From contig MNCI01009293.1 of the NCBI GenBank assembly GCA_015680685.1, positions 283,026 to 347,025 on the forward strand: a stretch of 64,000 nucleotides of DNA, in the 5' to 3' direction. The DNA is from Gnetum montanum. Its lineage: Eukaryota > Streptophyta > Gnetopsida > Gnetales > Gnetaceae. The notes below the pieces were generated by a model. It searched no databases. It worked only from the letters and a program-made list of their open reading frames with translations, and had not been told where the DNA came from. Positions 34,760 through 45,520 of the stretch are shown here, one piece after another (position 1 is the stretch's first letter; each line of letters begins with the position of its first letter). The translations under genes were made by a program, and so were the position numbers.

Positions 34760-35190
34760 TGAGGGAAATATCTCAAATCCCCAATCATGCATCAACAATG
34801 CTAAGCCAAGCCCTTCGCATGATGATTGGGAAGTCCCCCTTGAAATTTTCCACTAGGATCACTAGGAAATTAGTTAGGTAGGACCATCCACAAACTGTAG
34901 TTACAATGTCCTCCAACAATCCCAAGGGAACAATGATGGACTGATCAGCTAACTCATGTCAAATGTTGCTCTTCTTGAGTGAAGGTAGGTTCTAGGCTTT
35001 ATACATCTCATGGAAAATCATATTAATACCAAAACCTGAATCTACAAGAGCATTGCAAGGCTCTTTTCCAATGATTTAAAGGGAAATAAGGGAACTTACA
35101 AGATCAAATAGTTTCCTGAGATGGTGGCCAACCTTTATCCAATTGGTTACCACATGTGTTAACATAATGGTATGCACTTTAGGAGGTGTT
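34760..35190 (-). pseudogene. Protease of element E
   Basis: On the minus strand: TPPKVHTIMLTHVVTNWIK, then Val-Asp-Ser-Gly (Asp-Ser-Gly at 35,042-35,034), FGINMIFHEMYKA and, further on, PIIMRRAWLSI near 34,810. The active-site triplet is intact. From 34,760 to 34,160 is the PR-RT linker (KSLTFAYLEGMDELEQVHHQ), matching the linker of A. Confidence 0.83.
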
Positions 35191-37700
35191 TGGCTTGAAG
35201 GGGACTTGAATGGATTAGATGGAGAGGATGATAGAGAAACAAGGTTGCTATTCATCAATGTATGCGATGGTTTAGTTGGGTTATTGATTTGGAAGAAATG
35301 CCATTTTTGTGATCTAGTTTCCAAATCACTCAGCTAAAGAGCTAACTATAAGTTAATAGCCCTCATTACATTGTGTTATTATAGCTAAGGTGGAATTTCT
35401 CTCTACATTAACAAAGTAGGTGGCAACTAGGTTGAGGGTGGAGGGACATATGCAAAAGCATGAAAAAGGTAATATGGATATCGGGCTTCCCCTCTAGTAG
35501 ATAGAGAATGAGTTCTATAATACTCTAGAGGGTAGTAGTAATGTCGAAATGTGGCATGATTGGAAGATTTATGTGGAGAAATTGGTTATGGATCTGGTTG
35601 CCAGTAAGGATATTACTACCTTGGTGATGGCTTCCCCTGTGACTATGGGTGTTGCCACTACTGGTACTACTCATACAATTGTTTTGGAGCACCACTTAGA
35701 TAGTAGGTTTGTTGTTACTGGAACTACCTACGATTTCCTTAAGGATAAGATGATTTTCTAGGTGCTACCTTCTCACCAGTCTAGGATTCAAAGTGTGCAT
35801 CCTAGACTCCTACAAGTGTGACATGACAAGGCAACATCCTTTAGGATGTTCGTATTGGTAGATTTTACACCCACCATCATCATTTGATTCTATCTCCACA
35901 AATTCTTCTACTACAATAGCTTTGCCCTTACCCCTTTGGTAGGCACATTCAACTTCTCTCCACCTCCTACGATCACAATCACTACTCTACTCCCTTGATT
36001 CTTCTATAATTTTTAGAGTAGTTTGGAACTTTTCATCTAACAAATCCCACATTTTATCTACCTTAGCTAAAATTTCAAACATAGATTTTTGGATCAGCAA
36101 GGTCTTTCATTTCACCACCTCATTAAGTGGTGACTCCTCCTCACTGTCACAAAATCAAACCTCCCTCTTTCTAATGGAAGGATCCCTATTATATTCTTCT
36201 ACATTTCTTGTTTTCTCAACTCACCTGCTTCCTTTGTAACCTAGTCAATTACCCTTTGAATTTGATGTGCTTTTAGTTCTAATAGTCACCCTTGGGAATA
36301 GACTCCAAGAGTTCTTCTTATTTTTGATTGGAACCCATCTATAATATGGCAAAGTTGCTCTTGCTAAGAATAACCATGGCTACCATGTCTATGTAACAAA
36401 GAATAGTATCGGGCCATGGCTGCATCTAAGGGTTCATGTATCCCTTGTTTCCATCCTTGGATTTGCCTTCTCAAGTTGGACACTCAAGAGTAAGTTTGAT
36501 ATTTTTCATTGAATAGTTCAAGAATTGTACTCCACCATTTGATGGATTCTAGTTCTAGGGACTAGTACCAACTCTTTGATTCTTTAATGAGTGTCCTTAG
36601 AAACATCTTAAGCTTTTGCCAATCATTCTTCACATTTTGCAAGGCACATGCATTGTGAAAGGCCTAAAGATGATTCTACAAATCTAAGTTATATCCCCCT
36701 TTGAACTTGGGGATATTGTTCAAGTCTAGCCTCTTGATTCAACTATCCTTTACATGCCTTATAGGAATTCTCATAACCTCTATAATGTTTAGCATGTTTT
36801 GAGTGGCAAGCAAAGACTCATCATAACCATGGCCTCTATGATGGCCATGATGCCTATGATGTCCTTTGCTACCCCTACTTTTGTGATGATGGGCCATCCT
36901 TGAATGCCCATGCTCCTAATCTTGACTTGCCTAATGGGCCCTATGATCATTTTGGTCCCATTGGTCACCTCCATCATGATCATGCCCTTTGCAGTTACGT
37001 TCAAAGCTAGAAGAGGAAGAAGATAATGATGAAGGTGAAGTAGAAGGAGGACTAGCACCACCATAGTGCTTGCTACCCCCTCTTCAGTGGTCACAAACAT
37101 GATCATGATCATTAGGCTTATCCTCATCCTCACCATAACACTCCTTCCTTGATCCCTTTTGATCATGGGATCCAATCTTGCCAGAGCTAAGATTATGGAT
37201 AGTAGACTGCAAGTTCTAGTTTTGGCCTTCTTGGCCAAAGTCAAAGAGAGGAATGTCATTGAATAGAGAGCCCTAATAGAAGAAGCCCTCACCATCTCTT
37301 TTTTACAACAAGAATGAGGAGTCATCAGACTATTTTCCCTTTGCACTTTCATAACACTTTTCTTGTTGTTGATCCCTTCTACATTGTGCATCTGTGGGAT
37401 GGTGCTCCCTAGCATTACTATCCTACACAACATATTTAGAATGAATTACCTATCAACCCAACCTCATAAGAGTGTGTTGGAACATCACAACAATGAATTG
37501 ATTAGGTGGCAACACAATGTTTTCCTCTAGGTCCCTCCATCACATCTATTCATCCTAGTGTAGGATGAAGGTGAAGTTGGGCACATGCTCATTAGGATGA
37601 GCATATACCACCCCGTATTGGTGGGGCACTTGCTAATTCATTTATGCTATTCTTTGCCAATTGGATGTTTGCTCAAAATTAGATGGAGAATCACTCTTGT
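35191..37700 (-). pseudogene. Broken gag of element E
   Basis: The N-terminal part near 37,580-37,500 reads FTFIL...MWWRDLEENIVLPP, like I. A Ser/His/Asp-rich linker (SPSSLSSSSSFERN, HDHDGGDQWDQNDH) lies at 37,080-36,790. A capsid block follows at 36,720-36,200. The zinc knuckle is at 35,869-35,831 (CKIYQYEHPKGCC), with the second Cys changed to Tyr. A Pro/Tyr-rich tail leads to the protease. The 214-codon open frame at 36,789-37,433, the longest in the window, is the +1 frame of the linker, not gag itself. Confidence 0.8.
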
Positions 37701-37861
37701 GATAAGAAGAAGATAATAGAGGATTAGAAAAAATAAAACTCAGTGTACTTTATTATAATTATTTTTTTTATTTTGGTGTATGATGTGACCTTAGGGTTTG
37801 TTCCAATGATGTTAAATGGTTTTCACTAAGTTCCTAGATAGTGCACATATCAAACAAAAGG

Positions 37862-37879
37862 TGCCTAGCAACAAAGCCA
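37862..37879 (-). promoter_or_regulatory. Primer binding site of element E
   Basis: TGGCTTTGTTGCTAGGCA on the minus strand, one base from the LTR end. It agrees with the tRNA-Asp complement expected from plant tRNA-Asp(GTC) at 12 of 18 positions. Most differences are C-to-T or G-to-A. Confidence 0.65.
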
Positions 37880-37880
37880 A

Positions 37881-38772
37881 TGATGAGTGGCAAATACCCC
37901 TATGCTCAACCATACAAATCACAAGCATTCATGTGTGATCTGCTTGAATTTCATAGACCTTAAGTCCTAAAGTACACTAGTTCTAGGAAGTGAAATCTAA
38001 TCATTAAATCAATGTCTTCCCAGTTACACTTGTGAAATGCAAAGGTATGGTTAAGTGCAGCTGAGGCATCTAATTTTTATCATTTTTTATGTTTAATGTT
38101 CTTAGTGCTTAAGATAAATAAATGAAGTAATTTTTAATGGCTAATTTAATCTAACTAACTAATCAATCTCTAACTAATCCTAACATAAGTATCTAGTCCC
38201 ACTTTTCATATACATCTTAAACACATATAATGCTACTAGGTTACCAAATGTTAAGTGTTGTTGGGATTACAAAGTTTCATACACATGTTGGAAGTGGTTG
38301 TACTTATGTGCTTAATTAATTTCTATTTAGCCTAGCTAACTTAACAAAGCTTAATTTATCTTAATTAGTTAAAATCATTAAATAAAATTCAATAAAAAAT
38401 TAAATGCATAAATAAAATATTTATTCTAGCCAAAGTGCTATAAGGTTTATTAGAAAGTTCATCTTTATTGCTACACACACTACCATGCTCAAGTACAACA
38501 ATGCTCAAATAAAGATTCATACACTCAATGACTCTTGCTGTGGGCACTTGGGAAAATATTCTAACTCAATAGAAGAAAAACTTCAAGAACTCTACTATGC
38601 TATGAAAAAAATTCTCCAAATCATGTGCCTAAGCACTATATTTATAGGCTAACACATATCCTACAACATCAAATATCTTACATCACCTCTAAGCCTCTAA
38701 TATCAGGTATTTGATATTAGGGCTCCGATATCAAATATCAGATATTAAAGCTAGACAAAATGCACTTTATCA
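37881..38772 (-). repeat. 5' LTR of element E
   Basis: The minus strand begins TGATAAAGTGCATTTTG at 38,772 and ends CCACTCATCA at 37,881 (892 bases). U3 has GATATC-class repeats (TATCTGATATTTGATATCGG and ATATCAAATACC). The TATA box CTATAAATATAGTGC lies at about 38,632-38,650. The tandem TTGGTAACC motif is at 38,235-38,270. Confidence 0.9.
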
Positions 38773-38777
38773 GCTAT
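38773..38777. other. Right target-site duplication of element E
   Basis: GCTAT, matching GTTAT at 28,695-28,699 except for one C/T transition. Confidence 0.6.
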
Positions 38778-39159
38778 TATATTTTGGCATTTTTATCACT
38801 GTAGTATACATTAATTCCTTTTTTCCATTTATGGATTTATAGATCATGTATGATTTAGACTTATGACATTATATCATTCATGTATATTATGGGATTCAAT
38901 TTTGTAGTTTATTCTATTCTATTTCTTTTCCATCATTTTTTATATTATATTTAAATCATCTTATATTCATGTATTTCTTTCTTCCACTATTGGCTTTCTC
39001 TTCTCTTCTTTTTGGGTTCATGGATTTATGCTATGTTCCTTTGTTTCCTTTGCTATGTAGTTCTTTCATTCATGACTCTTTCCATGATCGTTAGCTTCAT
39101 TAGGGATTCTATCCAACATAAAACTCTTCAACCTAAGGCATGGAAGGGAGAGTATTACA
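38778..39159 (+). repeat. Inner part of the 5' LTR of element F
   Basis: AT-rich sequence ending GGGAGAGTATTACA at 39,159, three bases before the primer site. Its outer part is cut off by element E and may be in 27,927-28,699. I could not align it convincingly to the 3' LTR by eye, so its identity rests on position. Confidence 0.5.
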
Positions 39160-39162
39160 AGG

Positions 39163-39180
39163 TGGTATTAAATCATAGGT
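39163..39180 (+). promoter_or_regulatory. Primer binding site of element F
   Basis: TGGTATTAAATCATAGGT resembles the initiator tRNA-Met complement TGGTATCAGAGC used by many plant LTR elements, with C-to-T and G-to-A changes. Confidence 0.6.
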
Positions 39181-39220
39181 TTTTATTGATTTCCATTTTT
39201 TTTCATTTTTATGTCCAATA

Positions 39221-40440
39221 ATGGAAGGTGCTAGAAGCAGATTTGGTCATGCTAGAAGGATAGATGTTTGGCCTAGCAACCCAACACCAACACCTAATCC
39301 CAGTCTTAGTCAAATGGAGGAACCATTAGTAGATTTGCAAGATGAAGCTCACTCCAATTTCTACTCTAATACAAGAGGAGAAGATCAACCAAGTATATAT
39401 AAACCACTATCTCTTTCAGTTCCTCCATCAACATATAGAGAAGAACCCTAGTTCATTGTCAATGCATGATGCTTTAGGAAGTGCTGATAGTGGTGGATGA
39501 AAAATTGAAAGAAATTTATTGAATAGTTCTATAAGCTATAAATCCATACCTTCCAAGGTGAGGAGGCCCCTACATTTTCCATTGAATGGCTTGAGGAGAT
39601 CCTTAAAATCTTTAAGTTGATGGGTTGTTCTCCTACACAACAAACCTAGTTAGCCACTCACTAGTTTCATAGGGTTGCTAGACATAGGTAGACTACCCAG
39701 GAGGAGGCTCTTCAATGGGAAGAATGTGATATTCATTAAAGTGATTTTCTTAATGCTTTCAATGCTCATTACATTCCTTCAAAGTTAATGGAGGTGAAGG
39801 TTAAGGAGTTCTATCATCTCTACCAAGGAAATCATACTATGACACAATACAATTGCAAGTTCTTAGAGTTGAGTATGTAAGTGTCTCACATACATTTGAA
39901 TGAGCTATCCAAGGCTAACCATTTTATCTGTTATCTTTGCATGTCCACTAAGGATCATTTGCTCTTTCTAAATCTTTAGACATATGAGGATGCATAATTC
40001 CATGCATTAGACTTGGAGCACAATTAGTTGGTAGAGGTAGCATGACAAGATCATTATCAAAAGAGGGGACAAACTTCTTCTAGGAAATCTAGTAGGTCCA
40101 AGTAAACCCAAAGTTTCAATTTGGATGGTTAGTAGAAACAATAGCCAAGATCTTAGTAGTAGGCAACAAGTGGTGGGACCACTCATGGATCCATTACTTG
40201 CTATGCTTGCAGGAAGTTTGAACATGTTTGAAAAGACTATTTCAACTACTACAACTATGATCAACCAAGTCATAAGAGTTTCAATTGCTCAAAGAATTCA
40301 AGTGGTGGAGGCTATCAATAGGATGGTAAACCTACTAATGGCTAGGACACTACTAGGATGCATGCTCATGTGTACACTCAAATACATCAACTAGTTAAGA
40401 CTCAACCCAACACTGTGATGGAGACTAGAGGTACAATTTC
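39221..40440 (+). pseudogene. Broken gag of element F
   Basis: It starts MEGARSRFGHARRID at 39,221 and stays open for 76 codons. The capsid block at about 39,570-39,900 has PSKLMEVKVKEFYHLYQGNH and TQYNCKFLEL, typical of Ty3/gypsy gag. A canonical-spacing zinc knuckle (CX2CX4HX4C) lies at 40,199-40,240, reading CYACRKFEHV-KDY: the last Cys is now Tyr and a TGA interrupts it. Stops and shifts are frequent. Confidence 0.82.
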
Positions 40441-40559
40441 TAATCTAGCAATTTTGATTCTTTTTTATCCTAGTGCAAGACTTTCTTTTGTGGATCCATG
40501 TGTAGTTGCTTGTTTGGATTAAAAAGGTTAGTACCTTAAGCAAGGACTTGTCGTTAGCT

Positions 40560-40940
40560 CCATTGGTGATTATGTGGTTGTGGTGAACTAATTCTGTAGG
40601 TTCATACCCTTGGTAATTTAAAATGCCATGTGGTTTAGTGACTTCCACATCAAGAACCTAGGGATCTGTGATGTTATCTTTGATATGGATTGGTTTTCTC
40701 ACTATGAGGATAGTTTGGATTGTTATTGTAAGATACTTTTATTGGTGATGGATGATGGTGTTTAGATGATGGTGCATACCAGACCATGCAAGGTCAAGTT
40801 GGATCTTGTTTCTTTAAGATCTTTTTACCAGTTGTTGAGGAAAGCCCATTCTTGATTTACTATTTCTATCTTTGCTATTTCCTTATCTTAAGGGCTTGAT
40901 CAAGTTTTTATTATTTGTGATTTTACCTCCAAGGTATGAT
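40560..40940 (+). pseudogene. Protease remnant of element F
   Basis: The C-terminal part of the protease is recognisable from IKNLGICDVIFDMDWFSHYED (40,650-40,710), the chromovirus block that includes the DVILGMDWL-type motif. The catalytic Asp region upstream is too decayed to place. The frame then runs into the PR-RT linker with several stops. Confidence 0.68.
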
Positions 40941-40959
40941 ATTGAGTGTGAGATTACTC

Positions 40960-42230
40960 TTCAACAGAAGGTAGAACCTATCTTAAAGTTTCCACATAGG
41001 ATGTCCCCTATTAACTTACCAAAACTAAAGATTTAGCTTTAGGAGTTGCTTGATAAGGGCTTGATTCATCCAAATGTGTCTCATTAGGGTGCTCCTATCC
41101 TCTTTGTGAAGAAGAATGATGGTAGTATGAGGCTATCCATTAATTACCGGCAATTGAACTAGGTGATGGTAAAGAACAAGTATGTGCTACTAGACATTGA
41201 TGATTTGTTTGAGTAATTGAAGAAAGCTTGGGTATTCTCTAAGATTGATCTAAAGCTAGGGTACCACCAAGATCACATCAAGGAGGAGGATGTCCCCAAT
41301 ATATCCTTCAAGACATGGTATGGAAATTATGAATTCTTAATGTTGCCATTTGGACTTACTAATGCTCTTGCAATATTCATGCCTCTTATGAAAAATGTCA
41401 TGAGCCATTACCTAGATCAGTTTTTTATCATGTTCATTAATGATATTTTGATGTATTCTTCATCTAAGGAGTTGCATGAGCAGCATCTAAGGATCATCTT
41501 GCAAAATCTTAGAGAACATCAATTGTTTACCAAATCCTCCAATTATTTTCTTTTTCTAGCATTGAGAGATTTAGTTTTGGGAATATGTTCTTTCAAAAGT
41601 TAGTATAGCAATGCATCCCAATAAAATATTATTTATTAAGGATTGGCCTATGTCCAAGGATCTTGGTGAAGTTCATAGTTCTTTTGGGTTTGCAAGCTAT
41701 TATAGGAGATTTGTTAAAAACTTCTCTTGCATTGCTTCATCCCTCACGAAGTTTTTGCAAAAGGATTTTGGTTTCTTATGGAGCTTACGTTGTCAAGCTA
41801 CCTTTAATAAAATCAAAGGTAGACTAATCTCAACTCTTTTTTTGGTCTCACCTACCCTAGGTAAGCCTATTGACATTTTATGGATGCTTCAAGAGAAGGT
41901 TATGGATGTGTCATTATGCAAGAGGAAAAAGTGATAGCCTATGCCTCATGATAATTTAAGCTTTATACCCTACTGATGAATTGGAGTTGGGAGTGGTTGT
42001 ATTTGCTTTGAATATTTGGTGTCATTACTTATTCAAGGAGTGATTGAATATTTTGGATGGATCACAAGGAATTATAGTATTTGATGAGTCAGCCACAATT
42101 CAACCTTCACCAAAGGATGTGGTGAGAAATCTTGGCTCATTTTGATTTCATCATGCAGTATTGAATAGGTAGAAGTAATGTGGTTGTATATGCTTTGATC
42201 CATGTGATTAGTAAGATAAATAGCTTGGTG
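40960..42230 (+). pseudogene. Reverse transcriptase and RNase H of element F
   Basis: RT shows KGLIHPNVSH-GAPILFVKKN, LSINYRQLN, then the open piece 41,217-41,603 with FSKIDLKLGYHQ and FLMLPFGLTNA. The catalytic centre reads FINDIL (41,433-41,447): the first Asp is Asn. After a frameshift, 41,611-41,934 covers FASYYRRFVKNFSCIASSL. RNase H starts with MDASREGYGCVIMQEEKV near 41,880 and includes a DHK-like block near 42,060. Confidence 0.86.
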
Positions 42231-42299
42231 ATCTAGTCAAAGATGATAAGATTCATGAGGCGCAACAACATGATTCTTGGTTTGAGGAGCTAAAGCATT

Positions 42300-43640
42300 C
42301 CAATGATGCTATCATGATAGTGGATGCACTTGTGTTGCTTCATCATAAGAATCCAGTGTGTGTGCCTAGTTCCTTGAGATAATGTTTGTTACATGAAGCT
42401 CACCTTAGTAAGCTTCAAATGCATCTACACAACAATAAGATATACTAGATGCTAAATAGGTTGTACTAGTGGCTAGGCATGAAGAAGCAAGTTGAAGAAT
42501 TTATGGCTAAATGTATAATTTGTCAATATGTTAAACTTAAACACCAAAAACCATGTGGCTACTTATACCCTCACATTATTCTAGAGTGGAAGTGAAAGAT
42601 GATTAGAATGGATTGCATTACCAATTTACCTCATACTAGTAGTAGAAATGATGTCATTCTTGTTGTGGTGGACTTGTTAACTAAGTTAGTGCATTTCCTA
42701 GCTAGAAAGAGTTCAACTAGCATAGAGGATGTTGTATAGATGTTTATCTATGAGATTGTACAATTGCATGCCATTCTTGCCAAATTTACTTCTTGATTTT
42801 GATATGCATTCATGGACAGCTTGCACTAGGTTAAACATGAGTTTAGTCTATCATCTGCAAACTAATGGCTAGGTAGAGAAAGTTAACCAAGTATTGGAGG
42901 ACATGCTTTAGTCTTCCACCTTGTAGTCTACAAATAATTGGAATAATCTTTTACCATTGGTAAAGTTTGATTACAACAATAGTTAATAGGCTAGTTTGAA
43001 GGTAGTACCATACAAATTCTTATATGGATGACCTGGCAAGACTCCCTTGTATTGGAATACAATTGAAGATAGGTAGCACATCAGTTCAGATATTATGCTA
43101 AGAATGACAAGGTAGATTAGAGAGATTTGTGAAAGGTTGAGGACAACCCAGGATTGTCAAGTAAGTTATGCAAACCAAAAAAGGAGGCTTCTTGAATTTA
43201 CTATTGGTGACAAGGTGTTTGTTCAAATTTTTTCACTAAAAGGCTTGATGCATTTCAATCAAAAAGGTAACCTTGCACCTCATTTTATTGGTCCATTTGA
43301 TATCCTTCAATGCATAGGATAGGTTGCACACCATGTTTTTCTACCTTCATAGCTTTCCAACATGCATGATATGTTTCAAGTCTCCATGCTATGGAAGTAT
43401 ATACACGATGATAGTCATGTTGTTGATTAGACTAAGATGCAACTCCAGGCATATGTCTCATGCATAGAACTTTCCATTAGGACCTTGGATCAAATGAAGC
43501 ACCATTTGTGTAGTAGGATAGTGCCTATGGTAAAGGTTTTGTGGAATCATCATGATTCACAGGACGCTGCTTGGAATCTTAAGTGTGATTTACATTCTTC
43601 CTATCATGAAATCTTCTACAACGAAGATTCTTAAGAGGGG
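42300..43640 (+). pseudogene. Integrase with C-terminal chromodomain of element F
   Basis: The zinc region ends in FMAKCIICQYVKLKHQ (about 42,495-42,545). The core has MDCITNLPHT and VILVVVDLLTKLVHF (42,607-42,700); the region around the second Asp is damaged. The GPY/F module reads LAPHFIGPFDILQCIG at 43,270-43,319. A chromodomain lies at about 43,525-43,625 (VLWNHHDSQDAAWNLK, SSYHEIF), which in living elements binds modified histones and steers integration. Its presence assigns F to the chromoviruses. Confidence 0.86.
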
Positions 43641-43645
43641 AAGGA
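43633..43645 (+). promoter_or_regulatory. Polypurine tract of element F
   Basis: AAGAGGGGAAGGA, all purine, immediately before the LTR start TGTAACAACTT. Confidence 0.8.
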
Positions 43646-45138
43646 TGTAACAACTTATATTATTAGGAATCCTTGGTGATAATTCATGTTCTAACACACT
43701 TTGATATCGAATACCCGATATTGGATCTACAACATCAAATATCCAATGTCGAAGCCTAGGACACAATGTCAGATATCTGATATCATGGAGTATACACAAG
43801 CCTATAAATATAGCATTTGGACTCATGACTTTGAGATATTTTTTCATAGTTTTTCATAGAGTAGAAAAGCACTTGTAGTTTATTTTCTCCAAAGTTAGAA
43901 TATTTTCAAAGTGCCTGCAACAGGAGTGTAAGTGGGTACAGATCTTTGTTTGAACACTAATGTACCTAAGCACAATAGAGTGATGGGAATAAAAATGAGC
44001 CTTTTTGATAATCCTTGCAACACTGAGAATAGATTAATATTTTCTTTAATGCACTTTACTTTCATGCACTTTACTTTAATGCATTTAAATTAAGCAATTA
44101 ATTTATAGTTGTTAATGAACACAAGCATAACCACTTCAAGCATACATATAGTGTTTGGTAACCCAGCAATGCTTAGCATTTGGTAGCCCAGGAGTGCTAT
44201 ATGTGTTTAGGATATGTCCAGGAAAATGAGATTGGTACTTATGTTAGGCTAGCTAGGTAGTGAATGAATTAGTCCTTAAATTACTCTACCTTTCATTCTT
44301 GTTGTAGGTGACTAAACTTATAAAACATAAAATGAGAAAAATCATGTACCTCAATTACACTTAAACCATACCATTGAGCTTCACAAGTGTACTTGGGAAG
44401 ACAACAAACATTCTCAACATCCATTTCACTTCCTAGAGGAACTAGTGCACTGGAGAATTATAGGTCCATGGAATTCGACCGGATCATGCATAAACAACTT
44501 AGTGATTCATATGGTTTGGCATAGGGATACCTTGCCGCTCATCACTTGGTATGTTGATTTTTGCAAAGACTGTTGTGCTTGCACTTGTATGTTTACATGT
44601 TTGCTAGTTAAGCACACTTTACACATTATGATGATGATGTGATCTTTGGGTTTTCTAGATTCTTGGTTAATGTTATGTAAATCTAAATATTTAATTTTAC
44701 ATATATATTTTTTTATCACCATATAGCTTTTGTGCACTGATCCTATTGATGAGTCTAGCAAGATTTCATGAGGTTTGATTGGGAGCATTGCATGGCTTAT
44801 GATTGTATGTTCATTTAATTACTAGTAATAAATTATTCTAGAATGCATGGAATGTGCTAGTAGATATGTCATAGATAGCTCTTATATGTTAGCATGTGTA
44901 CTATATATAAATATATTTTTGAATTTATTTATTTTAGACTTAACATACTCATCTTTGTTGGGAGGTTATAGATTATATTCTTAGCATTGTAGATTTTTAT
45001 GGCATTTTTCTTTCTTAATGGTTGTGTTATGAGAGAGAGTTACATGAGTAGGAGAAGAAGTTATGTTTAGGATGGAAAAAAAAGGTTTTTGGTAGTTTTC
45101 TTTTGATTTTTGTGGAAGTTTTAACAATTGGTATTTAA
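43646..45138 (+). repeat. 3' LTR of element F, split by solo LTR G
   Basis: It starts TGTAACAACTTATATT at 43,646. It is interrupted at 43,677 by LTR G and continues from 44,545 or so as AT-rich sequence. H begins at 45,139, so where the LTR of F ends is not visible. A TACTATATATAAATA stretch at about 44,900 could be its TATA box. Confidence 0.55.
43677..44544 (+). repeat. Solo LTR G with perfect CTTGG target duplication
   Basis: It begins TGATAATTCATG and ends CCGCTCATCA (868 bases), flanked by CTTGG at 43,672-43,676 and 44,545-44,549. U3 has GATATC-class repeats (TTTGATATCGAATACCCG, GATATCTGATATCATGG); the TATA box CTATAAATATAGC is at 43,802. R-U5 carries TTTGGTAACCCAGCAATG and a second copy, TTTGGTAGCCCAGGAGTG. 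No internal sequence is left, so an element of the A/C/E family inserted here and then lost its body by LTR-LTR recombination. Confidence 0.93.
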
Positions 45139-45520
45139 TGAAACATCAATAAGATGTGTTTTGTTGACACATGTCCATCAACACAACCTCATTGATGTAT
45201 CTTGTCAACGCATGCTAGGATGAATTGATGTAGGTACATTGATGCTAATGTATTCATCACCTATATAAATGCACTCATCCCTCACATTTATGGAACCTTT
45301 TGATCTTAGTCTTAGCTGAAATCTTGCAATTTCTTCCTTTGAAAGTTAGAATAGTTCTTCTCTAAGTGCCTATAGCATGAATATATAAGATTGTACAAAA
45401 TTTTATTTAAGTGCTCATGTACCTAGACACATTAGCATAATTGGTAATAAAATCAAGATTTCCTACATCCATTGCAGCACTTAGACTAGTTTATTATTTA
45501 TTTTCAGTACTTTTACTTTT

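Larger units (their letters stand above)
28700..38772 (-). mobile_element. Element E: complete minus-strand Ty3/gypsy element with two LTRs
   Basis: About 10.07 kb. Reading on the minus strand: 5' LTR (38,772-37,881), tRNA-Asp-type primer site, gag, protease, RT, RNase H, integrase, conserved 3' region, polypurine tract, 3' LTR (29,510-28,700). The flanks GTTAT and GCTAT fit a 5-base duplication. It lacks ORF3 and the promoter-like cassette: only about 450 bases separate the conserved 3' region from the polypurine tract. All frames are broken. Confidence 0.92.
38778..45138 (+). mobile_element. Element F: chromovirus-type Ty3/gypsy element, interrupted by E and G
   Basis: It has 5' LTR remnant, tRNA-Met-type primer site, gag with zinc knuckle, protease, RT, RNase H, integrase, chromodomain, polypurine tract and 3' LTR. 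This layout marks the chromovirus branch, distinct from all other elements here. E interrupts its 5' LTR side and solo LTR G its 3' LTR. H starts directly after it at 45,139, so the true right end of the LTR of F is uncertain. All frames are broken. Confidence 0.85.

Noticed and set aside
36789-37433. 214-codon open frame as a host gene
   Set aside because: It is the +1 frame of the gag linker of element E, with Met/Ile/Leu runs produced by His/Asp/Ser codons. Gag motifs lie in the neighbouring frame on both sides.
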